NCBI GenBank assembly: GCA_002070185.1
Contig: MWCT01000018.1
Location: 1-41,678, forward strand
From: a candidate division BRC1 bacterium ADurb.Bin183
GTDB lineage: Bacteria; Sumerlaeota; Sumerlaeia; MWCT01
DNA: 41,678 bases
Reading direction: 5' to 3'
Shown here one piece after another: positions 16,990-26,223 of the stretch. Within the stretch, counting starts at the first letter, position 1, and the number at the start of each line of letters is the position of its first letter. Made by a program: the position numbers and the translations under genes. A model generated the notes under the pieces. The model was not told the DNA's origin. It ran no database searches and saw nothing but the letters and a program-made list of their open reading frames with translations.

Positions 16990-17901
16990 GTGAGCAAAAA
17001 AATTGTTGTAATAGATGATGATCAGGATATCCTTGAGATTGTTAAAGCAATTTTAAAAACAAAAGGATATTACGTCTATCCCGCAATTAATGGCGATGAC
17101 GGATGGACGATTATCCAACAGCAGCGCCCCGACCTTGTTATAACTGATTTGAAGATGGCAGGCACATCAGGCCTTGAAATATGCCGCCGCATCCGCGCCA
17201 GCGAAGAACTGAAAGAAACCCCTATTATTGTCATGAGCGGCATCGGACGCGAGACCGGAAAACCCGATGAATTCTGGCGGCAGGGGCTGAGGGCGGACGA
17301 CTTTATATCAAAACCATTTGACCCGTTGGATGTTTTGGGACGGGTTGAATTCATTTTCAGGCGGAAAACTTATGTGTCTGCAGGAGCCGCCCCAAAAGAA
17401 ACCGCCCCTCAGCAACCGCCCCCTGCAATGGGAGGACCCCGCCCGACAGCGCCGCCGCGTTTTCCCAAACCTCTTGAGCAAAATAAACCCGCAACCTCAA
17501 TTCCACTCGTTCAGGAAGCCGCGCCGCTCTCACCGCCAAAGGCGCCTACCGAGCGAAAGGAAAAAATGCCCGAAGATGTTGTGCGTGATTTTATCGAATC
17601 GTGGAACACGCAGAATTTTCCCCTTGAATACCGATGCCTTGCGGAGGAGATGACCGGCGGTTTGAGCGAGCAGGATTACGTCCGCCGAAGAATGCAAGCC
17701 TATCAGGAAACGCTGGGGCAGCATCACACCCAGCAACTCGTCAAAGTCGAAGAATCCAAAATCAACCGTCAGATTGCAAAGGTGACAATTCTGCGGGAGG
17801 ATAAACGGGGAAGCCGCGTCACGCAAACAAGGCAAACCTATGTCCTGCGCAAAATGACGCGCACATGGGGTATTATGTCTGTTAAAACACAATCGTTATA
17901 A
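16990..17901 (+). CDS. Response regulator: receiver domain, Pro-rich linker, NTF2-like domain
   Basis: A 303-residue protein. Residues 4-125 are a CheY-like receiver with acidic triad Asp9-Asp10-Asp11, phospho-acceptor Asp53 (LVITDLKM), Ser83 and Lys108 (DDFISKPF). A long Pro/Ala-rich linker (about 135-195) leads to a C-terminal domain of about 105 residues (DVVRDFIESWNTQNF to TWGIMSVKTQSL) that looks like the NTF2/SnoaL alpha-beta cone fold. No DNA-binding or enzymatic output domain is seen and no histidine kinase is nearby. GTG 16990 is chosen because GGGAGA lies about seven bases upstream; an in-frame TTG at 16966 lacks one. It is transcribed divergently from the amidase/LytM pseudoenzyme. 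A ligand- or protein-binding output is an inference. Confidence 0.83.
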   Translation: MSKKIVVIDDDQDILEIVKAILKTKGYYVYPAINGDDGWTIIQQQRPDLVITDLKMAGTSGLEICRRIRASEELKETPIIVMSGIGRETGKPDEFWRQGLRADDFISKPFDPLDVLGRVEFIFRRKTYVSAGAAPKETAPQQPPPAMGGPRPTAPPRFPKPLEQNKPATSIPLVQEAAPLSPPKAPTERKEKMPEDVVRDFIESWNTQNFPLEYRCLAEEMTGGLSEQDYVRRRMQAYQETLGQHHTQQLVKVEESKINRQIAKVTILREDKRGSRVTQTRQTYVLRKMTRTWGIMSVKTQSL

Positions 17902-17921
17902 ATCAGGTTTGCGGGCTTTCG

Positions 17922-19373
17922 CTATTTAAGATTGCCCTCGCCCGCCGCCCGCACGAATTCATCAAGCGTCAAACCAAAGCAATCATATAAAGCGTCTTCA
18001 AAAGAATCCCCTTCGCCCATAGATTTCAGAAACTCCACAATCTGCCGTTCCCCTCGCCGATTGACAAGATATTCAATCACCAGCCTTGATTGATAATACC
18101 CGAAGTCCGTAATCTCATGTTGAAGAAGAGCGCTGAGATCAACAGGAACGCGCGTTGCCGCTTGGTCAATATCTGCAAAAGGATCAAATCCTGTTTCGGC
18201 TTTTTCAAAATACGATGCGATGCCTTCGTGAAGCCAGCGGATTCTCAACCGACCCTGAGAAATATAATGTATCAAGAAATGAATATATTCATGGCAGATG
18301 GTTGATTTCAAAAAACGCACATCCTGCAAGGATCTGGATTTCACAGCAAGTCGAATCTTTGCATCCTCAAAACTAAAAAAACCCTCAATGCGGCGAAAGG
18401 CGCCGCCTAATAAGGAATTAAAAGTCTCCTCGCTATAAACTAAAATCATGATTTTATTCGCAGGGCTGGCGTTGAGTCTTTTATCCAGACTTTCCTTGAC
18501 CTCATCCACCATTGTCAAAAGCGGGCTGATGACAGTCTCTTTCGCATCCTCAAAGATGGGGTCGTAACGAACTTCATATCGCGCCGTAGAGTAGGTTAAA
18601 AAATGCCTTTGAATGTATAACTCTGACTCTAAAAATTTTAACCGGAATGTTTCCTGCGGGGACGGCTCAATTCGTTCAAGCACGCGCTTCCAATGATAAA
18701 TGGCATTGCTGATTTGATTCTGGTGCTGCTCGATGCGGCTGAGAAGGGCGCTCAATCGAACCGGGAAATATGGCGACACAAGAAGGGGACGGATATTTGC
18801 CAAAGCAAGGTCAAAGCGCCCCTCCTGCGCAAAATTTTCCGACTGAAAAAGAAGCGCCATCTTGTTGTTTTCATCCGCTTTCAGCGACTTCTTGAACCAG
18901 TCCTCAGCGCGGGAAAAATAAAGGTTATCCATAAAAAGAAGACCCACGCAGGCATAAAGGTCGGATAGAGCCTCGCCTTTTTTGCCGCCGCCCGCCTCGC
19001 TCTCTTCAATGATATTTTTTTCAAGAAGGTTGAGGAAGGTCTTGTATTTGCGAGCCGTGTAATAACTCATCAAATCGGCAACATCAATTTTGTATTTTGC
19101 GGATGAAGCGGCGCGCTTCAACAGAGCCTCCATCGTATCGCTGTTGTTGTATGCCTTCTCGAATCCAGCCCACCATGGGGATGTGCGCGCCGGCTCGATA
19201 GCAATAGTTTGCGTTGTCGAATAATTGATGCCCAGCGCCTCGCCGTCTATCACAATGGTTTCTTTTCGGTTAAAAGGTGTTCGGCTTCTTTTGGTTGTGC
19301 CTGTGGTGATTTGAGCCAAAAGAATCGGGGCGCAACTATAAAGGCATATAAATAAAATAATTTTTTTTGACAT
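17922..19373 (-). CDS. Secreted TPR protein with gluzincin-type metallopeptidase domain (peptidase MA family)
   Basis: A 483-residue protein with a signal peptide ending near LLAQ (residue 20). A central helical TPR-like region (about 95-240, e.g. SRAEDWFKKSLKADENNKMA) precedes a metallopeptidase domain. The zinc motif HExxH is HEYIH at 361-365 and the third ligand is Glu383 in WLHEGIASYFE, the pattern of peptidase_MA/gluzincin enzymes. It is probably an active periplasmic peptidase of unknown substrate. It lies 12 bases downstream of the UPF0173 hydrolase on the same strand (one operon) and converges on the response-regulator gene. The ribosome site before ATG 19373 is weak. Confidence 0.82.
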   Translation of the reverse strand: MSKKIILFICLYSCAPILLAQITTGTTKRSRTPFNRKETIVIDGEALGINYSTTQTIAIEPARTSPWWAGFEKAYNNSDTMEALLKRAASSAKYKIDVADLMSYYTARKYKTFLNLLEKNIIEESEAGGGKKGEALSDLYACVGLLFMDNLYFSRAEDWFKKSLKADENNKMALLFQSENFAQEGRFDLALANIRPLLVSPYFPVRLSALLSRIEQHQNQISNAIYHWKRVLERIEPSPQETFRLKFLESELYIQRHFLTYSTARYEVRYDPIFEDAKETVISPLLTMVDEVKESLDKRLNASPANKIMILVYSEETFNSLLGGAFRRIEGFFSFEDAKIRLAVKSRSLQDVRFLKSTICHEYIHFLIHYISQGRLRIRWLHEGIASYFEKAETGFDPFADIDQAATRVPVDLSALLQHEITDFGYYQSRLVIEYLVNRRGERQIVEFLKSMGEGDSFEDALYDCFGLTLDEFVRAAGEGNLK

Positions 19374-19385
19374 GCTGTTTTAATA

Positions 19386-20006
19386 TCACGCAAGAGGAGT
19401 CAAGATATGCGATTTGCCGGAATATATATCCGCAAATTTCTTGCCCTCATCCGCCGCGCCCACGATATCCCCGTAATGATAGGGAACAGCGATTTTCGGT
19501 TTAATCATCTCAGCAGCTTTTGCCGCCTGATGAATGTCCATCGTGTAAGTTCCCCCTGCGGGAATGAGCGCGACGTCAATATTCTTCAACTGTCCCATCT
19601 CGGGGATAACATCCGTATCGGAAGCATAATAGAGCCTCTCGCCGTCAACGTTAACAATAAACCCTATCCAGTTATTGGCTTTGGGATGAAAAGCCTTATC
19701 TGTGTTGTAAGCGGGCACGGCTTCAATGGTAATATCATCCACTTTGATGCAGTCGCCGGGTTTGGCAATCCGCACATCGCCCTTGATTTGACTGGCGCAG
19801 TCGGCGGTTGTGATAATGACTGTTGCGGGTTTTTGGATTTTCTCCACATCGGGCAGCGACAGATGGTCGAAGTGTGAGTGTCCGATAAGAATAATGTCCG
19901 CGGGTTCCGGCGAACCCTTTAATTTCCACGGGTCAATATAGATGATTTTAGAATTCCCCTTGATTTTGAAAGAGGCGTGTCCGAGCCAAAAAAGTTTTTC
20001 AATCAT
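19386..20006 (-). CDS. UPF0173-family metal-dependent hydrolase (MBL fold)
   Basis: A 206-residue cytoplasmic metallo-beta-lactamase-fold protein. It opens with LFWLGHASFKIKG and has the zinc motif HSHFDHLSL. Downstream are YYASDTDVIPEM and PKIAVPYHYGDIVGAADEGK, which supply the remaining ligands and mark the UPF0173/YtkL-like group. Length is slightly below typical (about 225). The in vivo substrate is unknown for the family. It is the first gene of a two-gene operon with the TPR metallopeptidase; AAGGGAGGG lies upstream of the ATG. Confidence 0.88.
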   Translation of the reverse strand: MIEKLFWLGHASFKIKGNSKIIYIDPWKLKGSPEPADIILIGHSHFDHLSLPDVEKIQKPATVIITTADCASQIKGDVRIAKPGDCIKVDDITIEAVPAYNTDKAFHPKANNWIGFIVNVDGERLYYASDTDVIPEMGQLKNIDVALIPAGGTYTMDIHQAAKAAEMIKPKIAVPYHYGDIVGAADEGKKFADIYSGKSHILTPLA

Positions 20007-20146
20007 CTTTTTCCCTCCCTTGAAAAATATGGTCTATTCTTTGCAATTGTTCCGATGAAGTCAAAGAAAAATATCGCAAAAATTATGGTTGAAAACCGGG
20101 GCGATTTTCATCCAGAAAGTGAAACGCAATATCAATAGGGGAAAAA

Positions 20147-22153
20147 ATGAAGCCAGCCGTCAAAGAAAATTCTGAAACAATAACCGATAAATCGAAACAC
20201 GGTTATTGGGGAACGCTTCAGGTTTACCATCCGCTTATTTTCTTTTTTGCCCTTCTTCTTTTGGCGGCGTTTCCCCATCAATACCCACATGCGGCATTTC
20301 CACTCAATGCAATCTTTATCAACACAGGGCTAATCGCCGTGCTTGTGTGTTCGTGCATCGCAGGTTTCTCAGGCGTCAAAATAAACCGCGAGTCTCGTAT
20401 TCTCGCATACCTTTATGGAGCCTTTCTTCTTTGGTGCATCATACGCAATCAGTTCGCGCCGGTTCCGGCGTTGGGGCGGCCGTTTATCGGAATGCTGCTG
20501 GAAGGCTTCTGGCTCATGGCAGGAACGATATTGCTGCTCTCGCTTGAAAAATCTCCCGGCTCCAGCGAGGAGCGTCCTTTCGGAAAGATTATCCCAGACT
20601 CGCAAAATGAATTCTCGATGCACAGCCTCTCCCTTCAATCGCTGGCGTTTTTTTATTTCATCATACTCGCCATAATCTTTTGTTTCAGCGGAATTCATCA
20701 ATATTTCACAGGATTTGAAAAGCAACTTTCGCAATTGCAGGAGACAGGGCTTTATGGAGGAGACGACCCCATTAGTCAGGGCATTATCCATGCCCTGCGG
20801 GAACGGCGCGTCACCGCCGGTTTTGGAAATCCAAATCTTTTTGCCGCATTTTTATGCCTATGCCTGCCGTTTTTTTTGTTTTTTATCACAGAAAAAATAT
20901 CCGCAACGACCAGATTATTTTCATTGGCGGGATTGATTCTTGTTTTATTCGTTATTATACTGACCCGTTCGCGCGGCGGTTTATTGAGCATGGGGTTTGC
21001 CTTTTTTATCTTTGGGGCGTTTCGTCTCACACAAAGCAGAAAAAGCCCGAGCGCCGGACAGATTCGCAGAGCCGTGTTGCTGGCTTTGGGTTGTCTTGCT
21101 ATTCTGGTTGTGTTTGTGATTATTCAGAATGCCACACGCAGCCGCGGGATTCGGAACGCCTCATTTCTGGATAGGATTATCTCAACAACAACAATCAAAG
21201 AGCGCATTTATTATTACCGCACAGGTTGGGAGATAATTAAGCGATATTTTATTTTCGGCGCCGCGCCGGCGGGGTATGGATATTTCTATCCGATGTTCCG
21301 ATGTCCGGGCGCCCGCGAGACCCAGTATGCCCATAATTTTATCATTCATTTGTGGGCGGAGACGGGGCTTATCGGGCTGATTCTATTTCTCGCTTTTTCA
21401 TGTTACGCCGTTAAAATTGCGATCGGACGTTTGCATTCAAAAAAAATTATCATCCTGCCGTTAACGGCTTTTCTGACCTTTCTTTTTAACTCTCTTTTTG
21501 AATACACTTTTTTGCATGGTCCTATCTTTGGGGACTTTTGCCTTTGCGCCGGACTCATGGTCGGCGGTTTTGATGCCCAACCAAAACCGGTCAAAGGGCG
21601 CATCCAATTATCGGCTCGCATCACTAAGAGTTATATCCTCTTTCTTATACCGGTTGCCCTGACCTTTTTATTTGCGCCCTCATATAGTCTTCGCCCTTTT
21701 ATTGCAGCGACCTATGCACAGTTTGGCGATGATTACTCTATGGAAAATGATTTGGGGCGTTCCCATGAAAGCTACCTTGCTGCCGTCCGATATCAGCCCG
21801 ACCATCCATGGTATTTTCATCGTCTGGGAAAAACAAGTATGCTTCTTGGCGACCCGTTCAAAGCGGAGGAATATCTGAAAAAAGCCATTGAAATCAGCCC
21901 GCATTCAGGGATGATTCGCGATGAACTGGGGCAACTTTATCGCTCCACTTTCCGCCTTCACGAAGCGCTCGAAATGACTCATAGCGCCATTGAGGCATAT
22001 CCTCTCAAGTCCATTTATTATTATCATCTGGCGCAGATTCTCAAAGAGCAGGGGAAAAAAGAAGAGGCGCGCCAGTATGCCCAACGCGCCATTGATGTGG
22101 AACTCGATCCCGAAATCCGCCGCCGATATGAAGAGTTTCTCAAAGGTATCTAA
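20147..22153 (+). CDS. O-antigen ligase/polymerase (WaaL/Wzy-like) with C-terminal TPRs
   Basis: A 668-residue inner-membrane protein with roughly 12 hydrophobic segments. The WzyC/O-antigen ligase core is seen in TRSRGGLLSMGFAFFIFGAF and, after a large periplasmic loop, HNFIIHLWAETGLIGLILFL. The C-terminal 150 residues (from about 515) are soluble and contain TPR units (ESYLAAVRYQPDHPWYFHRL; AEEYLKKAIEISPHSGMIRD; EEARQYAQRAIDVELDPEI). Such ligase-TPR fusions act in lipopolysaccharide, exopolysaccharide or glycoprotein assembly. It is transcribed alone, divergent from UPF0173, and ends 3 bases from the convergent mannosidase gene. Choosing ligase or polymerase from sequence alone is not possible. 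Confidence 0.87.
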   Translation: MKPAVKENSETITDKSKHGYWGTLQVYHPLIFFFALLLLAAFPHQYPHAAFPLNAIFINTGLIAVLVCSCIAGFSGVKINRESRILAYLYGAFLLWCIIRNQFAPVPALGRPFIGMLLEGFWLMAGTILLLSLEKSPGSSEERPFGKIIPDSQNEFSMHSLSLQSLAFFYFIILAIIFCFSGIHQYFTGFEKQLSQLQETGLYGGDDPISQGIIHALRERRVTAGFGNPNLFAAFLCLCLPFFLFFITEKISATTRLFSLAGLILVLFVIILTRSRGGLLSMGFAFFIFGAFRLTQSRKSPSAGQIRRAVLLALGCLAILVVFVIIQNATRSRGIRNASFLDRIISTTTIKERIYYYRTGWEIIKRYFIFGAAPAGYGYFYPMFRCPGARETQYAHNFIIHLWAETGLIGLILFLAFSCYAVKIAIGRLHSKKIIILPLTAFLTFLFNSLFEYTFLHGPIFGDFCLCAGLMVGGFDAQPKPVKGRIQLSARITKSYILFLIPVALTFLFAPSYSLRPFIAATYAQFGDDYSMENDLGRSHESYLAAVRYQPDHPWYFHRLGKTSMLLGDPFKAEEYLKKAIEISPHSGMIRDELGQLYRSTFRLHEALEMTHSAIEAYPLKSIYYYHLAQILKEQGKKEEARQYAQRAIDVELDPEIRRRYEEFLKGI

Positions 22154-22156
22154 TTC

Positions 22157-24823
22157 TTAAAACACCGCCTCAATGGTGATAATACCCTTTGAGGGACATG
22201 TGAATTTTATCAGATGCCCCGCGCTGATAGGAAGCGGGCTCAGCCGCGTTTCATCCAACCGATTGAGCCATGCTTGAGAAACATCAACGGCAAAATCAAG
22301 CGCGCCTTCGGCTGGCGCGCCTTTGGGATTATACAGCCGCAGAATAACGCTTTCGCGCTCTTCGCATTTTTTCATCCCAGTAAGAATTAACCCTTCCGGC
22401 TGAATCTGAATAAATGAAGCCTCTTCGGGAAGGCGCGCCGCGCCTTTCCAGTCCCGAACCTGATGGTAAAAAACACAAGCATCCACAGGCGTGGCGTAAT
22501 TATAAGCAACAGTTTGGACTTCCGCCTTTTCCCAGTTTCCCCGATGAAGCATTAACGCATATTCAAACACATGTTCCCCTCGGCATTGGGCTTCTGGGGT
22601 TTCCATTGTTGGACCGGCGTTGGCATAACGCGTGTTCATATCCCCTCTTGAAAGCCAGCCCACGCATCGAAGGAGCGTAAGATGATAAGCGGCGCCGGCT
22701 TGGCGCGGTTCCGCCTCATACTCGCAAAGACCCTTTGTGAAAAATGTTGCGCCTTTTTTGCCATCGGATAAAGACGCAAAGTTTTCCTGATGATGCGTGT
22801 TCATCGGCGGCTGCATCCATTTCGTTTTAGTTTTGGGCGGAACAAGAGGACGATTGATTACGTCAAACTTGCTTTCGACGGATATGGTTTTAGTTTGAAT
22901 GCGCGTGGGGAAAACGACTCGCAGGCGATGATCCTTTACATTATTTTGAATCTTTGTTCTGAATTCAATAACGCGATTTCCCGAAGTCAGAATAACATCA
23001 TATTCAATCGGCGCCGCCCGCATTTCGGAGACTCTCCTTGTGCGGTCATCTGTCAGGGAAACAGGCAGTTGCCATTTGAGCGAAACATGCGCAACCGCTT
23101 TGTATCCGCCAAGAATCTCCGTATGAACATCCGCCTTGAGTTTTAAAGTGTCCAAAATTTTATCGTTTTTGATATCCGAAAAATCATATTCGTCGCCGGC
23201 ATCGGCGCAGTCCTCGAAATAATGCGCGTTGGGCAGATTCTGCCCAGTCGCCTTGTCCTCAATATTGAGCGTTCCATTGCGGTTGATGGAGATTTTTACA
23301 AATTCATTTTCTATAGCTCTGGCTGAGGATTTAAGAAAGCTCGTGATTTTGGCAGCGGTTTTTTCGCGAACGTAATATGCCCTGTAGCCGGCGGATGGCA
23401 AATCCTTTGCAAGAAATGAAACTTTGATCCGCTCCATTTCCTGTTCCCCCCAAAACTTTGGCTCCGTAAAAGTTGCCGTGCGCTCGATGATAGCAGGGCA
23501 TATGTTTCCTCTGAAATCCGCAACCTCCAAATCAACGCCTTTGTATCGCTCATGCGGGATAACCATGCTGACCGACACCTCGCCGCTGCGAACGTGCGGG
23601 CGCGTGTTAATTGCAAGAATCGGCGAGCCGGCATCCTCGTCCTTGAACTTGACCGCAGAAAGAATAAAATCATGGGATTTTTTTAATATATCATCTGATA
23701 CCTGCATCACATGTTCAAAACGGTTAACCATATCCCGATGAACGGCATCCACGCTGCATCCGCATATGTCGTCATGCGGATGATTTTTCAGAAGGGTTTT
23801 CCATGCATAAAGGAATAAATCGGATGGATAATCCGCCCCCAAAAGCCACGCGAACACGCTCACTGGCTCCGCCCGCCGTTCCAGAGTTGATTGCGCCAAA
23901 TAATTCATCTGTTTTAAATAAACACGCGTTGATAAAACCCCCGAAAGCAGCCATTGATATTGCCCGCCGTGAAGCTCGCCGCTCATGCTAATGAGAGAGT
24001 CCTTTCGCGCCTCCAAAATATCCTTTACGAAATGGGCAAAAGTGCTATGAACAAGCTGCAATCTTTTTGAATGCTTGTTCACATAAGCAATAACCTGAGG
24101 TATGGTTTCCTGCGCAAAGAAATGATCCGTTCCATTATTGAATAAAAGAATCGCCGCGCCGCCGAATTTCAAAAGATTATCCGCCGCTCGCTCTGCGTGA
24201 GCCAGCGCCTCGTCGTAATCAATCGGATATAACTCCTGCTCCCTGTATGGAATGCCCATCATCAGGGCATTGCTGTATGTGCAAGCCTGATGGCAGGCGA
24301 GCACGCGTCCTGTTTTATTGGGCGAATCCCACCAAAATTCGAGCCCCATCTTATCAGGATGGTCGCCCATTCCGCGCATGAAAAAAAACGACTCAATCCC
24401 GAATCCGTTTAGAATTTGAGGTATCTGTGATATGTGCCCGAAAGGATCGGGAAGGTATCCGACCTTTTGCACAGGACCGAATTCAGATGCGAGTTTGTGC
24501 CCGATGAGGAGATTGCGGATATGCGCCTCGCCGCTTATCAGATATTCATCCGGCAGAATATAAAATGGACCGACGATGAGTTTGCCTTTTTGGACAAAGC
24601 CGGCGAGCCTCTTTTTTTCTGCAGGCTTAATTTCCAGATAGTCTTCGAAAGGAACCATCTGCCCGTCAAAAACAAAATATTTGAAATCGGCGCGGCGCAG
24701 CATTTGCATCAAGTGATCCATCATATCCACAAGACGCGCGCGGAATCGCTCAAAAGGCAGATACCACGCACGATCCCAGTGCGTTTCAGATACGACATGG
24801 CACAAAACAGGTTTTTTATTCAT
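22157..24823 (-). CDS. Glycoside hydrolase family 38 alpha-mannosidase
   Basis: An 888-residue enzyme without a signal peptide, so probably cytoplasmic, removing alpha-mannose from internalised or recycled glycans. The GH38 zinc site is visible: His15 and Asp17 in ETHWDRAWYLPFE, and the nucleophile Asp126 in GYLPDPFGHISQIP. A later ligand His is in NHPHDDICGCSVDAVH. The middle helical domain and C-terminal beta-sandwich are both present and length is normal. The upstream 144 bases contain a perfect TATAAT (minus strand, 24852-24847) and, further up, a TTGACT, followed by AAAAGGA before the ATG. It lies back to back with the polysaccharide polymerase gene. Confidence 0.92.
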   Translation of the reverse strand: MNKKPVLCHVVSETHWDRAWYLPFERFRARLVDMMDHLMQMLRRADFKYFVFDGQMVPFEDYLEIKPAEKKRLAGFVQKGKLIVGPFYILPDEYLISGEAHIRNLLIGHKLASEFGPVQKVGYLPDPFGHISQIPQILNGFGIESFFFMRGMGDHPDKMGLEFWWDSPNKTGRVLACHQACTYSNALMMGIPYREQELYPIDYDEALAHAERAADNLLKFGGAAILLFNNGTDHFFAQETIPQVIAYVNKHSKRLQLVHSTFAHFVKDILEARKDSLISMSGELHGGQYQWLLSGVLSTRVYLKQMNYLAQSTLERRAEPVSVFAWLLGADYPSDLFLYAWKTLLKNHPHDDICGCSVDAVHRDMVNRFEHVMQVSDDILKKSHDFILSAVKFKDEDAGSPILAINTRPHVRSGEVSVSMVIPHERYKGVDLEVADFRGNICPAIIERTATFTEPKFWGEQEMERIKVSFLAKDLPSAGYRAYYVREKTAAKITSFLKSSARAIENEFVKISINRNGTLNIEDKATGQNLPNAHYFEDCADAGDEYDFSDIKNDKILDTLKLKADVHTEILGGYKAVAHVSLKWQLPVSLTDDRTRRVSEMRAAPIEYDVILTSGNRVIEFRTKIQNNVKDHRLRVVFPTRIQTKTISVESKFDVINRPLVPPKTKTKWMQPPMNTHHQENFASLSDGKKGATFFTKGLCEYEAEPRQAGAAYHLTLLRCVGWLSRGDMNTRYANAGPTMETPEAQCRGEHVFEYALMLHRGNWEKAEVQTVAYNYATPVDACVFYHQVRDWKGAARLPEEASFIQIQPEGLILTGMKKCEERESVILRLYNPKGAPAEGALDFAVDVSQAWLNRLDETRLSPLPISAGHLIKFTCPSKGIITIEAVF

Positions 24824-24967
24824 AGAAAAAATCCTTTTAAAATTTGATTATACATTTCAAATGAAAGGTAGGCTTTATGAAAGGGGAGCAGGCAAAGTCA
24901 AGTTAATTGCTGAACCGCGAAATTCAAAAATAATTAGGAGAAGGAAAAAATGGAAGAACTAATAAAA

Positions 24968-25044
<77 letters not shown>

Positions 25045-25127
25045 ACTTTTTTAAATTATCCTATCACAGAACAAAAACGAAACTTTCATGAATCCAGCGT
25101 CTGCTCCTGTCAACAAAAGAAAAAACA

Positions 25128-25724
25128 TTATTTTGTTTCCGCTTCAGATGCCGGCGAGCCGTTGCTTACCAACAGGTTGATTGCATGATTGCGCGGCGCG
25201 CCCGCTTGCGGCGGTGGATCCTGCGCAATCACCAAATCCTTTCTGATTCGAGCGTCATTTATACGGCTGATATTGCCCACGCTAAAATCTGCGGCGCGGA
25301 TTTTTATGCGGGCGCTCACCTCCGTATCTCCGCGCACATCCGGCACGCTTACAAGCGGCGAGCCTTTGCTTAAAATCACCCGCACCTGCGAACCAATCTT
25401 TGCCTTAACGCCGCCAAATGGATATTGAGATACTATTCTCCCCTCATCAAGAACGGCGCTGAATTCATATTTCTCGAATGTCATCGTGAATTTATTTTGC
25501 GTTATCTCTTTGAGCGCCTGCTCGGGCGTCAATCCTACGACATTCGGAACAGGCTTTTCCGGCACGACCACAAATCGGCGAATGACAAAGTAGCTGATGG
25601 TGGAAAGAAGCGCGAATGAGACCACTACGGTTATGAGCATTCGAATGGCAAAAAAGAGCAAACCGAGGAAGCCGCGTTTTTCCTCGCTTGATGCTCCATT
25701 CGACGCATTAGCCGCCTTTTTCAT
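25128..25724 (-). CDS. Stand-alone membrane-anchored PASTA-domain protein
   Basis: A 198-residue protein: a cytoplasmic N terminus of about 20 residues, one transmembrane helix (about 22-48) and two PASTA domains outside (about 58-122 and 124-193). PASTA markers are VPNVVGLTPEQALKEI with IVSQYPFGG, and VPDVRGDTEVSARIKI with VIAQDPPPQAGA. PASTA domains bind peptidoglycan or muropeptides and usually sit on Ser/Thr kinases or PBPs. Neither a kinase nor a transpeptidase domain is attached here. It is the last gene of the epimerase-GT4-hldE operon, 22 bases after the adenylyltransferase gene. A cell-envelope structural or sensing role is inferred. Confidence 0.87.
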   Translation of the reverse strand: MKKAANASNGASSEEKRGFLGLLFFAIRMLITVVVSFALLSTISYFVIRRFVVVPEKPVPNVVGLTPEQALKEITQNKFTMTFEKYEFSAVLDEGRIVSQYPFGGVKAKIGSQVRVILSKGSPLVSVPDVRGDTEVSARIKIRAADFSVGNISRINDARIRKDLVIAQDPPPQAGAPRNHAINLLVSNGSPASEAETK

Positions 25725-25746
25725 TCGCGTTTGCCAATCCGTTTTT

Positions 25747-26220
25747 TTATTTCCATCTCTCCAAAATCAATTGGATGATGTCCTTGGTGGCGTTTTCTTT
25801 CGGGGCGCCTGCAATGTATGTCTCAATTCCCATTTCTATCGCTGTCTGGCGCTCCGGCACCGTTTCTTTCGTATAATCCGTTCCTTTGGAATGCACATCC
25901 GGATGCAATTCGCGCAGGATACCGTCAACAGTCGGCTCGTCAAAAACCATAATGTAATCAATGCACTCAAACGCTGCAAGAATCTCCAGCCTTTCATTCT
26001 CCAAATAGATAGGGCGTTTGTCCCCTTTGAGTTTTTTGATTGATGAATCGGAATTAACCGCAACAACCAAAATGTCTCCGAGTTTTTTGGAATCTTGCAG
26101 ATAGGAGACGTGTCCGCCGTGAACGAGATCAAAACAGCCGTTTGCCATGATAACGCGCTGTCCTGCTTTTTTGTGCTGACGAATCAGCTCCACAAGTTCT
26201 TTTCTTTGTTTGATTTTCAT
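25747..26220 (-). CDS. rfaE2: D-glycero-beta-D-manno-heptose 1-phosphate adenylyltransferase (HldE C-domain type)
   Basis: A 157-residue nucleotidyltransferase that would make ADP-heptose for the lipopolysaccharide inner core. The cytidylyltransferase-fold motif HxGH is seen in MANGCFDLVHGGHVSYLQ. Family markers VVAVNSDSSIKKLKG and RPIYLENERLEILAA follow, as does the DVHSKGTDYTKETVPER segment. Only the adenylyltransferase half is present; the kinase half (HldE N-domain/RfaE1) is not in the window, as in organisms with split HldE. It lies 3 bases after the glycosyltransferase gene and 22 bases before the PASTA gene. The presence of this enzyme supports an LPS-bearing outer membrane. Confidence 0.88.
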   Translation of the reverse strand: MKIKQRKELVELIRQHKKAGQRVIMANGCFDLVHGGHVSYLQDSKKLGDILVVAVNSDSSIKKLKGDKRPIYLENERLEILAAFECIDYIMVFDEPTVDGILRELHPDVHSKGTDYTKETVPERQTAIEMGIETYIAGAPKENATKDIIQLILERWK

Positions 26221-26223
26221 CGC

